Shown here: positions 37,031-49,689 of the stretch, in pieces
How positions within the stretch are numbered: position 1 is the stretch's first letter
How the letters are laid out: every line of letters begins with the position of its first letter
Assembly: GCA_050084985.1 (NCBI GenBank)
Contig: JBITNC010000001.1
Location: 71,424,001 to 71,488,000 of the forward strand
Source of the DNA: Nageia nagi
Lineage: Eukaryota > Pinophyta
Length of the DNA: 64,000 nucleotides
Direction: 5' to 3'
Program-made: the position numbers and the translations under genes
The notes under the pieces: model-generated
What the model saw: the letters and a program-made list of their open reading frames with translations, nothing else
Told to the model about the DNA's origin: nothing
The model's database searches: none

Positions 37031-37450
37031 ATTCTAAGTATGTTAAAGGCACCATTAGTTTTGGTCTCCATTATTCTCATGTGGAGAAGATGGAAATTGT
37101 AAGGTTTAGTGATAGTGATTGGGTAAATAATCTTAATGATAGGAAGTCCACTTTTGTTTATCACTTAATTTAGGTTTGGTTAGATGAAGATCCAAGAATT
37201 AATATACAATAGCACTTTCCTCTTACAAAGTAAAGTATATGGCTCTCACAATAGCCAATGATCAAGCATTGTCATTGAGGAAGTTTCTTGATGAGATTGG
37301 TAAGAAATAACATGGACCAACTATTCTTTACTATGACAAGCAAAGTGCCATTCAGTTGCCACATAATCCCATCCACCACAACAAATCAAACTACTTTTAA
37401 TTAAAGTACAATATTGCAATACTAAGATCAATTTGGTTGATATCTTTATA
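37031..37450 (+). pseudogene. RNase H of element E
   Basis: The translation, with frameshifts, shows FSDSDWVNNLNDRKS (the DxDWAG block), YMALTIANDQALSLRKFLDE (normally STTEAEY onward), YDKQSAIQLPHNPIHH and the final segment. It ends shortly before the polypurine tract. Confidence 0.8.
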
Positions 37451-37510
37451 AAAGGTATTTTCAAGGCTTATTATATAATGGTCAAAGACTCCATGGTGAG
37501 CCCTCTTTAC

Positions 37511-37524
37511 ATCAAGGGGGAGAA
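37511..37524 (+). other. Polypurine tract of element E
   Basis: ATCAAGGGGGAGAA abuts the 3' LTR TG, the standard copia arrangement. Confidence 0.88.
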
Positions 37525-38060
37525 TGTTGTAAAATCAACATTTTCCCAAGAAAAAATTCATGTTTTTTGAGTTTACTATCTAGTTTATATCCTTCACATC
37601 GACTAACCAATCGACCTCCAATCAACCAACCCACAAATATGCTAACTGATCCCCAACCAACTGATTAGACCTATCCAATTGATCTATAACCTACCTATTA
37701 GCCTCAATTTGAAAGTGCCTCGAAACTCATTATTCTTGAGGTTTTTTTTGGAATTTGTGAGCATTGTTTTTTTCTTCTAGCTTACCTTGAAGTATTTAAC
37801 ATGTGCAAAAGCTATTGGCTTTATTTACTAGGTTTATATGCTTGTAATTTAGTCTAATTTTACATTACTCCAACATTATATTGAGTTAATTCAATTTATT
37901 ACAACTCTCATCATTGAAGAGTGAATGAAGCTTCATTACTAAACTTCATATATTATAATTTTAATTTTGTATTAATTTATCTTGTTCCTATCCAATTCCA
38001 TTTATTGTTATTACATTTTAGATTTATTTTATTTATTTTAATTCTCTTGAATTCATCAAT
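37525..38060 (+). repeat. 3' LTR of element E
   Basis: It starts TGTTGTAAAATC and matches 32830-33318. It ends in CATCAAT (5' copy CATAATT), so the CA terminus is blurred by decay. TGTGA follows. Confidence 0.88.
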
Positions 38061-38065
38061 TGTGA

Positions 38066-38868
38066 CTCAAACAAATAAAAGAACATCATCAAGTGTGTAT
38101 GTTCCAAGCTCACCAAGACCATCTAGCTCGACCACAACACCAACAAGCATGAGTGCACTAAACTCACCGAATACAAGGATGATGAATCAAGGTAATAAAG
38201 GAATGATATGGTTGAAGGATCATCCATGAAGTCAAATCATAGATGGTAACACTGTGAGGAGAATTACAAGGAGTCAAAATAGAGAAATGCAAAATCTAAT
38301 CACAAGGCCAATGAACATTCAATTTTATGGAGATGAAGATAGTGGAGAGCCCAAAGGAGAAATGATAAATTATACACTTTATTCCTCTATTTCAAATTTT
38401 GTTTTACCATATTGTTATGAAGAAGCTTGTTATAATGTTTTTTGGATGTAAGCTATGAAAAAGGAGATTTATACTATTGAGAGGAATGATACTTAGGAAC
38501 TCTATAAGTTTCCCAAAGGTAAAAAGGTTGCTGGTTCCATTTGGGTGTATAAAATAAAATGCAAGAGTGATGGGAGCATTCAAAGGTACAAAGAAAGGCT
38601 AGTGGAAAAAGCATTCACATAGTAGTATGGTGTGGATTTTGAGGAGACATTTGCACCAATTGCAAGATAAGAAATTATAAGATTAGTGATATCTTTCACT
38701 GTAAGAAAAAGTTAGACAGTCCAACACATAAATATAAAGAGTTATTTTCTCAATGTAGAACATATTTGAGGTTGTGTATGTAGCACAACCTCAAGGATTT
38801 AAGGTTCAAGGAAGAGAAGATCATGTGTACAAACTCAAGAAGGAATTATATGGGATGATGCAAGCTCT
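38066..38868 (+). pseudogene. Reverse transcriptase N-terminal half of copia element D
   Basis: The linker after integrase (a Ser/Pro/Thr-rich stretch, then RRITRSQNREMQNL) and the RT start are present: AMKKEIYTIERNDT, KKVAGSIWVYKIKCKSDGS, RYKERLVEKAF and VDFEETFAPIAR. It breaks off in KLKKELYGMMQAL, before the YVDD active site. Stops and at least one frameshift occur. The sequence passes directly into gypsy segment F, so the rest of D pol and its 3' LTR are lost. Confidence 0.87.
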
Positions 38869-38873
38869 AATAT

Positions 38874-38956
38874 CTACAAATTCCATGTCATTCCAGATCT
38901 AATAAGGTTGTTGACATGCTTTTTAGACCACTTGTACCTACAAATTCCATGTCATT
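38874..38956. repeat. 19-bp direct repeat at the copia/gypsy junction
   Basis: CTACAAATTCCATGTCATT occurs at 38874-38892 and again, without change, at 38938-38956. The first copy lies at the point where copia RT ends; the second is inside the gypsy RNase H tail. Confidence 0.9.
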
Positions 38957-40485
38957 ACCAATGTGCAACATTGATTTTAAGCTATTAATAGCATGTAAAT
39001 TTTTGGAGGCATATGTACATGATCCTAAATTCAAAGATGTATATGAGAAATTATCTTCATATAGGTCCATTTATGAGGGCTTGGATGATTTTCATTTGTA
39101 AAATGGACTTCTTTATCATTTTAATGCATTATGTATACCTATAGGTGAAATTATTATACTAATTAGAGAAGCACAAACTTCAAATATTATGAGATATTTG
39201 GGGATTGGAAAGACATTGTACAATTTGGAAAGGTATGTATATTGACCAAATATGCAAGATCAAGTTAACAAGTACATAAGGGGATGTTCTTTATGTTGCA
39301 TCGACAAGCTAAGTAATAAGAAATTAGGTTTGCATCATCCACTTCTAGTACCTTCACATCAATGGGAGTGTATCTTACTGGATTTTGTAGGAGGATTGCC
39401 TATGACTAAGAAAGGTCATGACTATTTATTTGTTGTTGTGGATATATTTAGTAAGATGTATGTTTTGGTTCCTTGTAAGAAGATAATAATGGGACAAGAT
39501 GCTACAAATTTATTCTTTTCACATGCTTGGGTTCATTTTGGATTTCCTACTTCTATTATTTCATATAAAGATAGTATATTTTTTGGCAAGTTTTGTACAT
39601 TTTTATGGGAAAATATAGATACAAGTTTGTAAAGGAGTACTACCTTTAATCCTCAAATGGATGTGCAAATCATGGTGGTGAATAGAAAATTGGTTCAACT
39701 CTTAGGGGTTATTATGGAAAGCACCCTAAGTACTGGGATGAACATATTGAATATATATAACATTCATATAATAGGGAAATTTATTCTTCCATTAATAAGA
39801 ACCCTTTTGAGACATGTTTTGGTTATTTACCACCTTGACCTTTTGATTATGCTTTTGGGCAGCAAAGGGATGAAGGAGATTCACTTGAGAAAGAGGGAAA
39901 TCAAGTTAAAATGTTTGTTGAAAAGATTAGGTAAATTCATTTAAAAATCCAAGAGAAACTTAAGACAAGCCAAGCTAAGTACAAGATGAGACATGACAAC
40001 CATCAAATTAACCATAAGTTTCACGTGCAAGATGATGTTTGGTTGCATCTTAGTAATGAGAGGTTGCAAGTACCAACCAAGAAGTTGAAACCTATAAGGT
40101 ATGGACCATTTGAGATTATGAAGCAAGTAAGTGAGAATGCTTTTAGGCTGAATCTACCATCATATATGAACATCTATTCGATTATGAATGTGGAACATTT
40201 TAAATTGTATGTTGAATGAAGGTGAAACAAGTTCAGATTAAATTTTTCCATCTCTTTATAAATTAGCTCCTAATATTATGGATGAAATCAAGGAGGATTC
40301 CATATTGGTAAAGAATATTCATGCTACAAGAAAAGGTGAGATAGAGCTTTGGTTGGTTGGATTGAAGGGACATAAGCCTACTAAAACTAAGTAGACAGAT
40401 AAGTCTAAGGTTGGGGAGTTTTATCCTCATCTATGCATTTGTGGAACCAAATGCCTTCTCATTAGGGAGGTATGATCCAAATTGG
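38893..40485 (+). pseudogene. Gypsy segment F: RNase H tail, integrase and C-terminal tail
   Basis: It starts in the RNase H tail (NKVVDMLFRPLVPTNSMSLP), then a linker (DVYEKLSSYRSIYEGLDDFHL). The zinc finger ends RGCSLCCIDKLSNKKLG. The core has WECILLDFVGGLPMTKKGH with its Asp, but SYKDSIF replaces the SDRDSRF block and DVQIMVVNR the DGQTEVVNR block, so the catalytic Glu is gone. An open piece (39986-40219) carries the GPF motif (RYGPFEIMKQVSENAFRLN). A tail follows with EIELWLVGLKGHKP, perhaps a decayed chromodomain-like end. It belongs to the same family as split integrase A. Confidence 0.87.
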
Positions 40486-40489
40486 ATCA

Positions 40490-41130
40490 TGTCAAATTGA
40501 TCTCTGTAGGAGAAGTACTCATTCTAGAGGTATCTATGCTTAGAGATTGATTGAAGACTAAAATATGGAGGTGATTGGTGATAAAAATTGTATCATTAAT
40601 AGCCTAATTCTACTATTTTTAGGCTATTAATAGCCTTCATTTTGATGAGTCAGTAGTGGAAGTTGAAGGGGCATTAGCAATTCAGATAGTTGAGTGGTTC
40701 AAGATCATAATAGACATCTTAGAGATGTTTCCATGCCTATTTAAAGGTATGATACTCTCTTGATTCTTAAAATATTAGCTTAGAGAGTTGAGATTGTAAC
40801 ATTTGAAGGAAGACCAAGAATCATTCTAGAATTTTTGTAGTTATGAAGTTATTCTTCTTACTATAGAAGATTGCAATAGTGTTATAGGATATGGTATTAC
40901 CATTATTTTGATGGTATTACTCCATATACATGTAATATTGTAATGCCCATATAAAATGAGAAGAGGAGAACCCAATTCCATGCTATGTTAGCCCACATTG
41001 GGTGAACTAGGGTAAATCAATATGTTGATCTTATTATGTGTGATCAAGATTGTTAATTTGTAGCTTTACATTGTGCAATTTCAAATTTATATGCAATTTG
41101 ATAGATATCATAATGGTGAACATTTTTTCT
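40490..41130 (+). repeat. Probable 3' LTR of gypsy segment F
   Basis: The stretch after pol carries a TATA-like box (CATATAAAATG, 40949-40959) and a downstream block with TAGCCCACATTGGGTGAAC (about 40990-41008), a transcribed LTR motif also seen near 5753. No matching second copy is in the window, so the boundaries are rough. Confidence 0.45.
40596..40630. repeat. Perfect 12-bp inverted repeat
   Basis: TTAATAGCCTAA and its exact reverse complement are separated by 11 bases. It could form a hairpin in the LTR transcript. Confidence 0.85.
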
Positions 41131-42619
41131 CTCAAATATGTAAGTGAGGATTCGAGTATGCTATAAGCATCTAGTGATTACAGATCATCTTTTTATTTTT
41201 AGTATTTTGAATGTTTTGCACAAAGTTGAAGCAAAAGAAGGTAACTAATCCTATCCACATAAATCTCTTATTTCTCATCTTCAAATATATGGTGAAAAAG
41301 ATGGGATTGCATGGGAAGATCTATTAGAAGATGAATTAAGTATGACTTATTGAAGGGTAGGATGAAGCTTCATAGACTCACTTCCATAGTGAGTATGATA
41401 TGAAGGAAAGGGATGAAAAGGGTTGTTATAATAAAAATAATAATAAATAGGGTTATTTACATAATATTAATTCTACTAATTAACTATGAAATAATAGGAA
41501 ATTGATATGAAATATGAAAATAACCTAATTGAACTTGACCTATCAAAACTAGTTTTACAAATGATACATACTTATACTTTACCTATGATGATGGACTAAG
41601 GCAAAATCTAATCGAAAGAGGATGACTAACAAACTTCTCTAAAATATGGAGCCATGAATCTGACCTCAACCCAATGGTAATGCTAGAAATTAGAAACATC
41701 TTCCAAGTACTATTCTAGAATACATCATCCTTTCACCTGATGTCATCATCCTATCTTTGATGCATAGAATATCACTCATGAAGGGATAAAATTTCTTAAA
41801 AAATCAAATCTAAAAGTATAACAAAATATAGAGATGATAGGTGGCCTTGAGAAACACCAATCAAGATTAACACAAGTATATTTCCAGTTATCAAGGATTT
41901 AGGATTATATCATGTCATGTCAAATATTTGATCATGCACAACCCCTACACCTTTATGAGAAATAGGTCTAGTGCTAAGGCTCCTCCCTAGGCTTATTGTG
42001 ATGCCGAGATAAACTATTACCATAAAAAATAAAGGTAGATGAGAGTGCACATGGAAAAGAGCATTTATTTAAATAATTAAATGAATTATTTTGAATACCT
42101 AAAAGGGTATTTTAGTTAAATTAATTTTTTTAAGGTGTTAGAATATGCATTAATTTGAATATGTTTTGATGCTTTTAGGAAAAAATATAATCAAATATTG
42201 AATTCAAAGTATGATAAAAAAGTAAGAAAGTACTCCTTAAAAATTTGTCTCATGGTGGAAACTTTGATGTCATGATGTTTTGCCTATATTATTCCCCCTC
42301 TTTGACTTGGATTCGATATGATGGACCTCTCATCATAAGAGAAATCCAAGGAAAAGAAAAAAAGGAACCTAAAAAGAGCTTAAAAAAGAAATATTTTGGT
42401 GCAAGATATCTCAAATATAAACATTGAATGCCAATTTTTGAAAAGTATGGTAAGAAAGGTAAACCTATGCTTACTGACTTACCCACCAAGATTTTATGAA
42501 GATGATAGTCAATTTAGACTAATCATCTTAGTTTCCCAAGACACCATGTTGCCATGGATTTTAATATGAATGTCTCTTTCTTACAAAGGTACCAAATTAT
42601 AATATTAACCATTTCTTAT
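41131..42619. other. Gene-free stretch
   Basis: No domain is visible in any frame. The open frame at 42245-42427 has no motif and is Lys-rich at its end. It lies between segment F and the 5' LTR of element I. Confidence 0.45.
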
Positions 42620-43509
42620 TATAAACACCTAAAAATGATCCTTCTTTTGATAAATGAAAGAAGGGAATAATAATTTAAATAAATAATAAAGTTTGTTAAA
42701 TTATTCTAGTTGTTGGTAAACTAATACAGTTGTTAGTAACCTAATCCAATCATCAACATCCAACACACAATTGCCAACAATCTTGCAAATAGAAAAATAA
42801 AAGAAAAAATGGAAAAATCTAAATGTCCAAGAAAACAAACCAATGGATCTTGGATGACTCATCCTTGATCCTACACCCTCTCCATGCTAATAAACCTTGT
42901 GATAAATATGTATGAGCTTTTTTATCCAATCCTTGCCTCTAAAATATCAACTTTGGCCACCCCAAAATTCTATAAATTAAACCTTCTCCTAAGGAGAAAG
43001 GGATCTAAGTTTTATGCAATGATACTCTACTAAAATACATTCAGACTTGTAGTGAGTAATTACATTACATTTTTTCCATCTTTTCATACTTATATTACAT
43101 TATACTTTCATGTATTTTTAACCATGTGAGTAGGTATGTTTGATATATTTCTTGTTTGCATGTGTGTAGGATTTGTAGGTGCATGGTAGCTAGTTTGAAC
43201 ATAAGAAAGTTAAAGAACTATTAAGCAACCAAAGATCATCACCAACATTTTCTTGCAAGTTTTAGGGACACCACTGAAGGCTTGTAGACATCGATACAGT
43301 CATTCAAAGGAGACCCAAGGGAGCCTATATCTTCCTTAACAAAGAAAACACCCATACTATATAAGGAACTATTATACATTACAAATCGACATGAGATTTT
43401 TCATTATAAATTTATTATTGAGGTCTATTCAAAATTCAATAAAAGAATTTTTGATGGTTGTAACATGCTTTATTTTGTTTTCTAATAAGGTTATTTTTTA
43501 GATAAATAT
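42620..43509 (+). repeat. 5' LTR of element I
   Basis: It begins TATAAACACCTAAAAAT (3' copy TGTAAACACC) and its first 150 bases align with 63854-64000, including AAATTTAAATAAATAATAAA-type sequence and CAATCATCAACAT. A TATA box, TATAAATTAA, is at 42971-42980. The end is set by the primer site. Confidence 0.75.
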
Positions 43510-43511
43510 TT

Positions 43512-43531
43512 TGACACTAGGAGGAGGGCCC
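43512..43531 (+). other. Probable primer binding site of element I
   Basis: TGACACTAGGAGGAGGGCCC has the place and GC-rich character of a primer site; the expected TGG is TGA. tRNA not assigned. Confidence 0.45.
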
Positions 43532-45465
43532 TTGCATACAAGTTGCATCAAAAATGAGGCATAAGGGTTGTTTTCTATATTTTATTATTTATTTTGCTAT
43601 CTTGTGTTTTGTGGTATTGCTACTAATTTCATGTTGTTTTCTATTCTTTGGCTTCTATTTTCTGACTGTGTAATTGCCAACAAATGTTATTGGTTGCTAA
43701 TGACTATGTGTAATCATTGATGACTGTTATCAAGCACCAACAACTATGTGTAATCACTAGCTATTGGACTCGGATGCTAGCGATTGGGACTAATCACTAG
43801 CAATTCTAAATTAAATTATGAAATGCCAATGACTTATAGATAGAGGATATACATTTCAACTCTTGTCAATTCTAAAAGTGTAATTTAGGCACTAAAATGG
43901 AAAATGGAAATAAACTTCTTTTCTATGATTTGTCTACTCAAATTGCATATAGAAAGGGTAGATAAATGTTTAAGTAACATGCATTGTTTTGTTTTATTTT
44001 TTAGTAAATTACATTAATATTATTTATCTTTTTTTACTTTAGGAGCATACCAATAAACTCAATTAAAATTTTCCATTACACCCACTTATGCTCTCCCTTT
44101 GCATCGAAAGGAAATTGTAGGTGATTAGAATGGGTGCAATAGGAAAAGAGTAAATGAACCTTTTTTCTTTTATCACTTTATCTCATTAAGGTTGGTAATG
44201 AACTCTTATTAAATTAGTTTAGCACTCTAAAGGAGGAATTAACTTTCATTAAGAATGGAATGAATATAAGGTTAATTTTTTGGGGTTAAGGTAGATTAAA
44301 ATATATTAAATAGGTTAGTTTATTGGGTGGGAATTTACCTTTACATTAAAACTCTTCTTGTATGCCTTACCAATCCAAAAGGAGGTTAATGGATTATGAC
44401 TTGAAGAGGAGTTAAAGGATTTCATCTAAAGGAAATTTATTTCACATTAAAACTCTTTATGTCTGTCTTACCACTCCAAAAGGAGGTCAAAGGATTACAA
44501 CTCAAAGAGGAGTTGAAGAATATCATTTAAGGTAATTTACACTTACTTAATGGCTTCTTACATGTCTCACTTATGCTTTTTGAAAGGAGGTCAAAGGTAG
44601 ATGTGACTAGTAATAAGTAGTAATGAACTTTACATAAATGCTTCTACACTTGGAAGGAGTAAATGAATCTCATTAATGTTTTATTAAAGAATCACACTAA
44701 AAGTGGTAATGAATCTTATGGGTTAGATTCAGACTCATTAATTAAAATACTATTTTTTCACATTAAATAAAATATAATCAAAGGACATGTATGTTGGGTT
44801 GGGTTGTAGTTATCATGAGTTATTTTATTTTTTAAATACATATTCATGAAACCTTCAAAAATAAATATCAATGACTTTAAGGTTATGACCAACCATTGAT
44901 TCTTATACTTCTTGTCTACCTAGGAACCACACCATAAGTTGTAGAGCCAAACCTGGAGATGAATACCAGGTTTTAAGATAGAAGTCATCACTTTCCACTA
45001 TATGAATATAAATAAGGAGGCTATGCTTAGATTCCACTATCAAGTTCTTCAATGAAATTCCTCGTGCCCCATTGCAATAAGGGGATCACTTTAGACACCA
45101 AGCTAATACTTCACCATAGATTGCTTATACAATTCTAGCCTATGCTTATTTAAACACCTAACTAAAAAAAATAATCTAGTAAAATTAACAAGAATAAAAT
45201 GAACAATTCACATCTCTCATTAAGAAAAATTAATTCAATTTATAAACAAAATTAGATAAGATAATCACAATGAAAAGGTAAGTTTATAAATAGGTTATTT
45301 GTGCATTTATTTATTTTCTTGATAATATAAATAAAAAATAAAAAACATAATTGTTATAAATGATGTGTATTTTATTTATTTCTTATCTACCAAAAAATAA
45401 AAACAAAACTAAAAAACATAGTTCCAAAAAATAAAAGAGGATGGTCAATACTTGTTCACAAATAA
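43532..45465 (+). other. Leader region of element I
   Basis: About 1.9 kb without coding signal lies between primer site and gag. GACTATGTGTAATCA-like motifs recur near 43702 and 43742, and a 101-bp tandem repeat is described separately. Confidence 0.55.
44340..44620. repeat. 101-bp tandem repeat in the leader of element I
   Basis: CATTAAAACTCTT begins at 44344 and 44445, each followed by CTTACCA, CCAAAAGGAGGT and GAAGAGGAGTT or AAAGAGGAGTT. A third, weaker copy (GAAAGGAGGTCAAAGG) continues to about 44610. Related GGAGG-containing sequence upstream (44220-44340) may be older copies. Confidence 0.75.
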
Positions 45466-45469
45466 CTCA

Positions 45470-47690
45470 TCAACAATAAGAGCCCTATGATGAAACTTAT
45501 CAAGAAAGACAACCTAGTTATAGGTCTCATAGATTTAGCAAAGATACATCAAAGAGAGGAACTCCTTGAGAAATAGATGATACCTTAAATAAATTAAGAT
45601 AATGGTTAATGTAGTTTAGGATTCCTCATTCTTATCATGCTCATAGTCTTCTATTAGATTTAAATTATCTAGCATAAGATACACCAATAGGTAATAAGAA
45701 ATAAATCATTTTAAGAAATGTTACCCCATTACAAATGCATTCAGCTTATGTCATATTACAAAAGGGTCCTTTTAAACCTAAGTATGATCATATTATTTAT
45801 TACCTACTAGATGGACATCTTATTCAATTTTATATAAGATGAGACAATTACACCCCTTCTACCATCTCTTGAAGGATGGAATAATTTTATGATAGGATTT
45901 TGATACATACAACCACTCTAGTATCTAAATCAAGGAGCCATCTAGGGTGTATAATGATACTTATCATATTCTAAAAACAAACACATCTACTCTATGGACT
46001 AGTTATTCTTCTTATATCACTACCCATATAACCCTTAGGATGAGTCATAAGTAAGAATAAATACCATCTTATGTTTCTAGACCAAATCAAGATTAGAAAC
46101 AACTTCATGATAACCAACAAATTGTTCTATATAATACAAATATATAGAAATGAAATAAACCTAAAGGATTGGGGAAAAATCCATGTTTACAAACACAACT
46201 TGTGTTTCATGCATGTCAAAGTAGAACACCAATAGGGAAACCTAATAAATAACAAGTCCAATCTCAACTTTAAAATAGATCAAATCAAAGAGTAACATAT
46301 AATAAAAAGTTGCCATATAGAGCATGATCCTTGTCTCCTAATGGTCATAAAAACTATAAAAGTTAAAACCTTCACTTAATAAGAATAAGGGAGCACCATA
46401 TGAGCAACAAAAACCTCTAATACTCCCTTTACCTTGGCCTAGACATGAGGTTCAAAAACATCATACTCCTACACCTTTATATCAATAGGGGTAGCAATAG
46501 TTACCTCCACATCAAACTCTTCTGCCTACTCCACCATATAATGAAAATTATTATGATGACCAAACACCTTCCAAAATAAGTTACCAATTATTATCAACAA
46601 ATAAGAAAAAATAAGGTAATAGGGATTGTAAACATCCTATCGTACCTATGCAACCAAGTAATGACTTCGATGAAAGATTAATAGAGATTGAAAGAATGTT
46701 ACATCAACAAAACAAACATAAGGTCTCTTACAAAACAATTTGTAATGAGTCCATACACCTAAGTGTTCCTAATATGGATATCCCTTTCAAATAAAAAATT
46801 CCAAAGATCAAATATTTCAAAGGAAAGGAGGATCGTAAAGAACATATAATACACTTCAAGTATTCAAGTTATGTAATTTCCAACAATGATGCTTTAATGT
46901 TTCATATCTTTCCTATGACACTTATTGGATAAGCAATGGATTGGTACAATAACTTAACTGAGCATAGCATCACATCATATGCAAAATTAGCTAACTTTTT
47001 TTTAGAACACTTTAGGATAAACATTAAAGATACAACCTTTATAACTAATCTCACAAGTTTACAATGATTGTAGAATGAGGCAATTACAAACTTTATCTCA
47101 ATATGAAGGGTGATTCCAACAAGCATGCCTTATACTCTAACACAAAAAGAATTAGTGAAAATGTTTAGTCAAAGTTTTCTAAGACCTATTGCTAGTACCT
47201 TATTGATTCAACAACATAATACATTTGAGGAAGCAATCTCTCAAGCTATTATAATCAAAAAGGTTAAAATCCAAGATGGAGAGCTAAAGGGTAAAAAGAA
47301 AGAGCCTTATGTTAGAAATAAAAATTAGGCATTAAAATCAACAAAACCAATGCTTGCTAATAAATTTTTTTATCTTAAAGATGTAGAATTGAACCCTTCA
47401 TAAAATATACCTATTCTTTGAAAAGAGGGAAAAAACTTTAGGCCACCACCCAAAATGTTTACTCCTTTGACTAAATCACTTTACGATATTTTGAAAAAAA
47501 GAATGGACCATCAAATAATTACATTACCTCAAAGACCTTATGCAAGAGATAGTAAATGGTACAGTGAAAATGATTATTTTCATTACCATAATCAAAAGGG
47601 TCATACTATAGGAAAATGTAGAATATTGTAGCATAAAGTTCAAGATTTGATTGATCAAGGAAGATTATAGGTAGTAAACCCATTAACTAT
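45470..47690 (+). pseudogene. Gag of element I
   Basis: The N-terminal part reads EPYDETYQERQPSYRSHRFS with stops. A Pro/Gln/Tyr-rich segment follows (about 46390-46560). The capsid reads IPKIKYFKGKEDRKEHIIHF, then FPMTLIG, a stop, and AMDWYNNLTEHSITSYAKL. An open piece (47110-47328) has MPYTLTQKELVKMFSQSFL and FEEAISQAIIIKKV. A decayed CCHC-like block, YFHYHNQKGHTIGKCRIL, comes near 47570-47630, then QDLIDQGRL. This order and the capsid pattern match Gag of Tat/Ogre-group elements. Confidence 0.85.
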
Positions 47691-47899
47691 CCCTAATCAA
47701 ATCTAGAAATATATCATAATCCACTTCCTCAACACCAAGCTAATACCATAGTGTCACATCCATACAAAAATCAAGTAATACATAAAGGTCTTCATTAATG
47801 CCTTTACTTTTGTTGCTATGGTAAGTATAACTACAAGAGCCTAAAGGGCACAAGGAACATAAGTTGATATTCCTAATAATTAAATAAATGATGGTGTTG

Positions 47900-48640
47900 T
47901 ACCACCAAATACACCTAGACTGTAACCTCTTAAAGTTTTAATAAAAGGAGCATTACAACATCAATTGAGAAATTCACAAGTGAATATGTATTTGTTTGAG
48001 TTACTACAACAATCCAAAGATCATAAGGAAGCTATGAATCAATTGTTGCAAATAATTGATCTTGAAATCAATGATCCTAAAAGTTTTGTGTCTTTTGTGG
48101 AAAGTATTAAGATAAGCCAAAAGCCCATTATTTCCTTCTCTAATCATGATATTAGGCCATTAAACTATTTGCAAGGTCAAGATCCTCCATTACATATTGT
48201 AGCCAAGATAGATGGGAGGGCTTTGAAAAGGATATTAATAGATGAAGTTTCTATAATAAATATCATTTCTACAACTACCTATAAAAAATTTAATCTCCCT
48301 TTATCACATATATGTGTACCTTATTTATAATTAAGATCTTTTTATGATGATTTATGCTCAACAGTGGGATCTATCTCATTGCCTATACTATGGGATCTAA
48401 AATAGTACAAACATTATTAAAAGTTATTGAAGGAGATATAACATAATACAACCTACTCTTAGGAAGACCTTGAATTAGATACATGTAATGCATCCTACAA
48501 ACATATCACAACTATCTAAAATTTATTCATGATGGGGTGAAACATTGTGTACTTGGAGATGAAAATTCATACTCCCATTGCAATTACACACATCTTTCAA
48601 GAGAAATAGTTTTAAATTCTACTCATTATTTTACATTATC
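47900..48640 (+). pseudogene. Aspartic protease of element I
   Basis: An open piece (47965-48330) reads LLQQSKDHKEAMNQLLQII and then the approach PLNYLQGQDPPLHIVAKIDG. The catalytic strand is ILIDEVSIINIISTTTYKKF, where Tat-group elements usually have VLIDGGSSLNI. The Asp remains and the next Gly is Glu. After a stop, decayed flap and C-terminal parts follow, including a LLGRPW-like block near 48450. It follows gag in the usual order. Confidence 0.82.
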
Positions 48641-48859
48641 AATAATTCTATAAAAGGTATCAATAGTAGATATTGATTAAAAGGTTCTTTTCCAATTTCA
48701 TTAAAATAAAAATATTTCGTTGATCTTTAAATACCTCATACACCAAAGATTAACAAGGATCCATTACCAAAGATAGAACCGACACTCTTAGAAAAGTGAA
48801 CATGGGAAGAAAGAGCATGAATATTAGATTAAGCAAGCAAATCCTCATCATTAAAATCC

Positions 48860-49245
48860 CCTTTTCTCTTGAATGTGTTGGATAATGATAACACAATAAA
48901 AGATGAACTATCTAATATCTATCTTGTGACTATAAGCTTAACAGATTATGGAATAGGAGATTTTTCCATTAATGATGTCATTTTTAATATTCCTATAGCT
49001 CAAGAAATAGGAAGACCTAAAGATTATCCTAGTATAGTATGGAAATTAATAGCACTGGTGAAGTTACCTAATCAAACACTTTTTGTATATCATGATCCAA
49101 TAGAACCACCTATCCTCCCTTTACCTCAATCCAACAAAGGTATTTTTTGTAATTCATTAGAATACTTATCATCAAATGTAAGATCATTTTTCCAAAGATA
49201 CTTTGATATATGTTACTGGAAAGGAGAAGGTTTATGATGATATGA
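48860..49245 (+). pseudogene. Protease-RT linker ORF remnant of element I
   Basis: A 122-residue open piece contains DNDNTIKDELSNIYLVTISL, PIAQEIGRPKDYPSIVWKLI and a Pro-rich PIEPPILPLPQS. I recognise no catalytic motif. By position it belongs to the polyprotein segment between protease and RT that is long in Tat-group elements. Following sequence to 49690 has further broken pieces of the same kind. Confidence 0.5.
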
Positions 49246-49689
49246 ATAAGGACCTAGGTACACCATTGATATTCATTACCAATTTCCCAATGATAAAACA
49301 AGATTAGGTTATAAGAACAAACATCAAGAAGTATCTAATTGTAAGATAATTGAGCTAGAAAAGAAGCTAAAATATTTAAAAATTCATTCAAAACACCTAA
49401 ATGGATGAAAAATATGATGATATGGAGTATAGAATGTTATTCTTAGGAGGATTATTTCCTAATATGTCAATTAATATTTTATAAATCATGGAAATATGTG
49501 ATAATTTCATACATAATATAGATTTGGAGTGGTATAGAAGTGATGAGTTTGAGAAAATAGGATCAAAAACTTAAGTAGCTCTTCCTCATACTTTCTGGTA
49601 GATGAAGAAACTATAGATTTTACATTAATTCCTAAACAACCTACAATCTAATATTTCAAAGACATAGATACAATCTTATGAACTTTAGA

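Larger units (their letters stand above)
32830..38060 (+). mobile_element. Element E: complete-structure copia retrotransposon inside D
   Basis: It has two LTRs of about 0.5 kb, an initiator-Met type primer site, gag, protease, integrase, RT, RNase H and a polypurine tract, 5.2 kb in all. It sits between integrase and RT of a related copia element, D. All domains are readable but broken by stops and frameshifts. The RT active site YVDDL is intact. Confidence 0.9.

Noticed and set aside
42245-42489. Overlapping ORFs on both strands
   Set aside because: Short, without motif or homologous reading, and overlapping on opposite strands.
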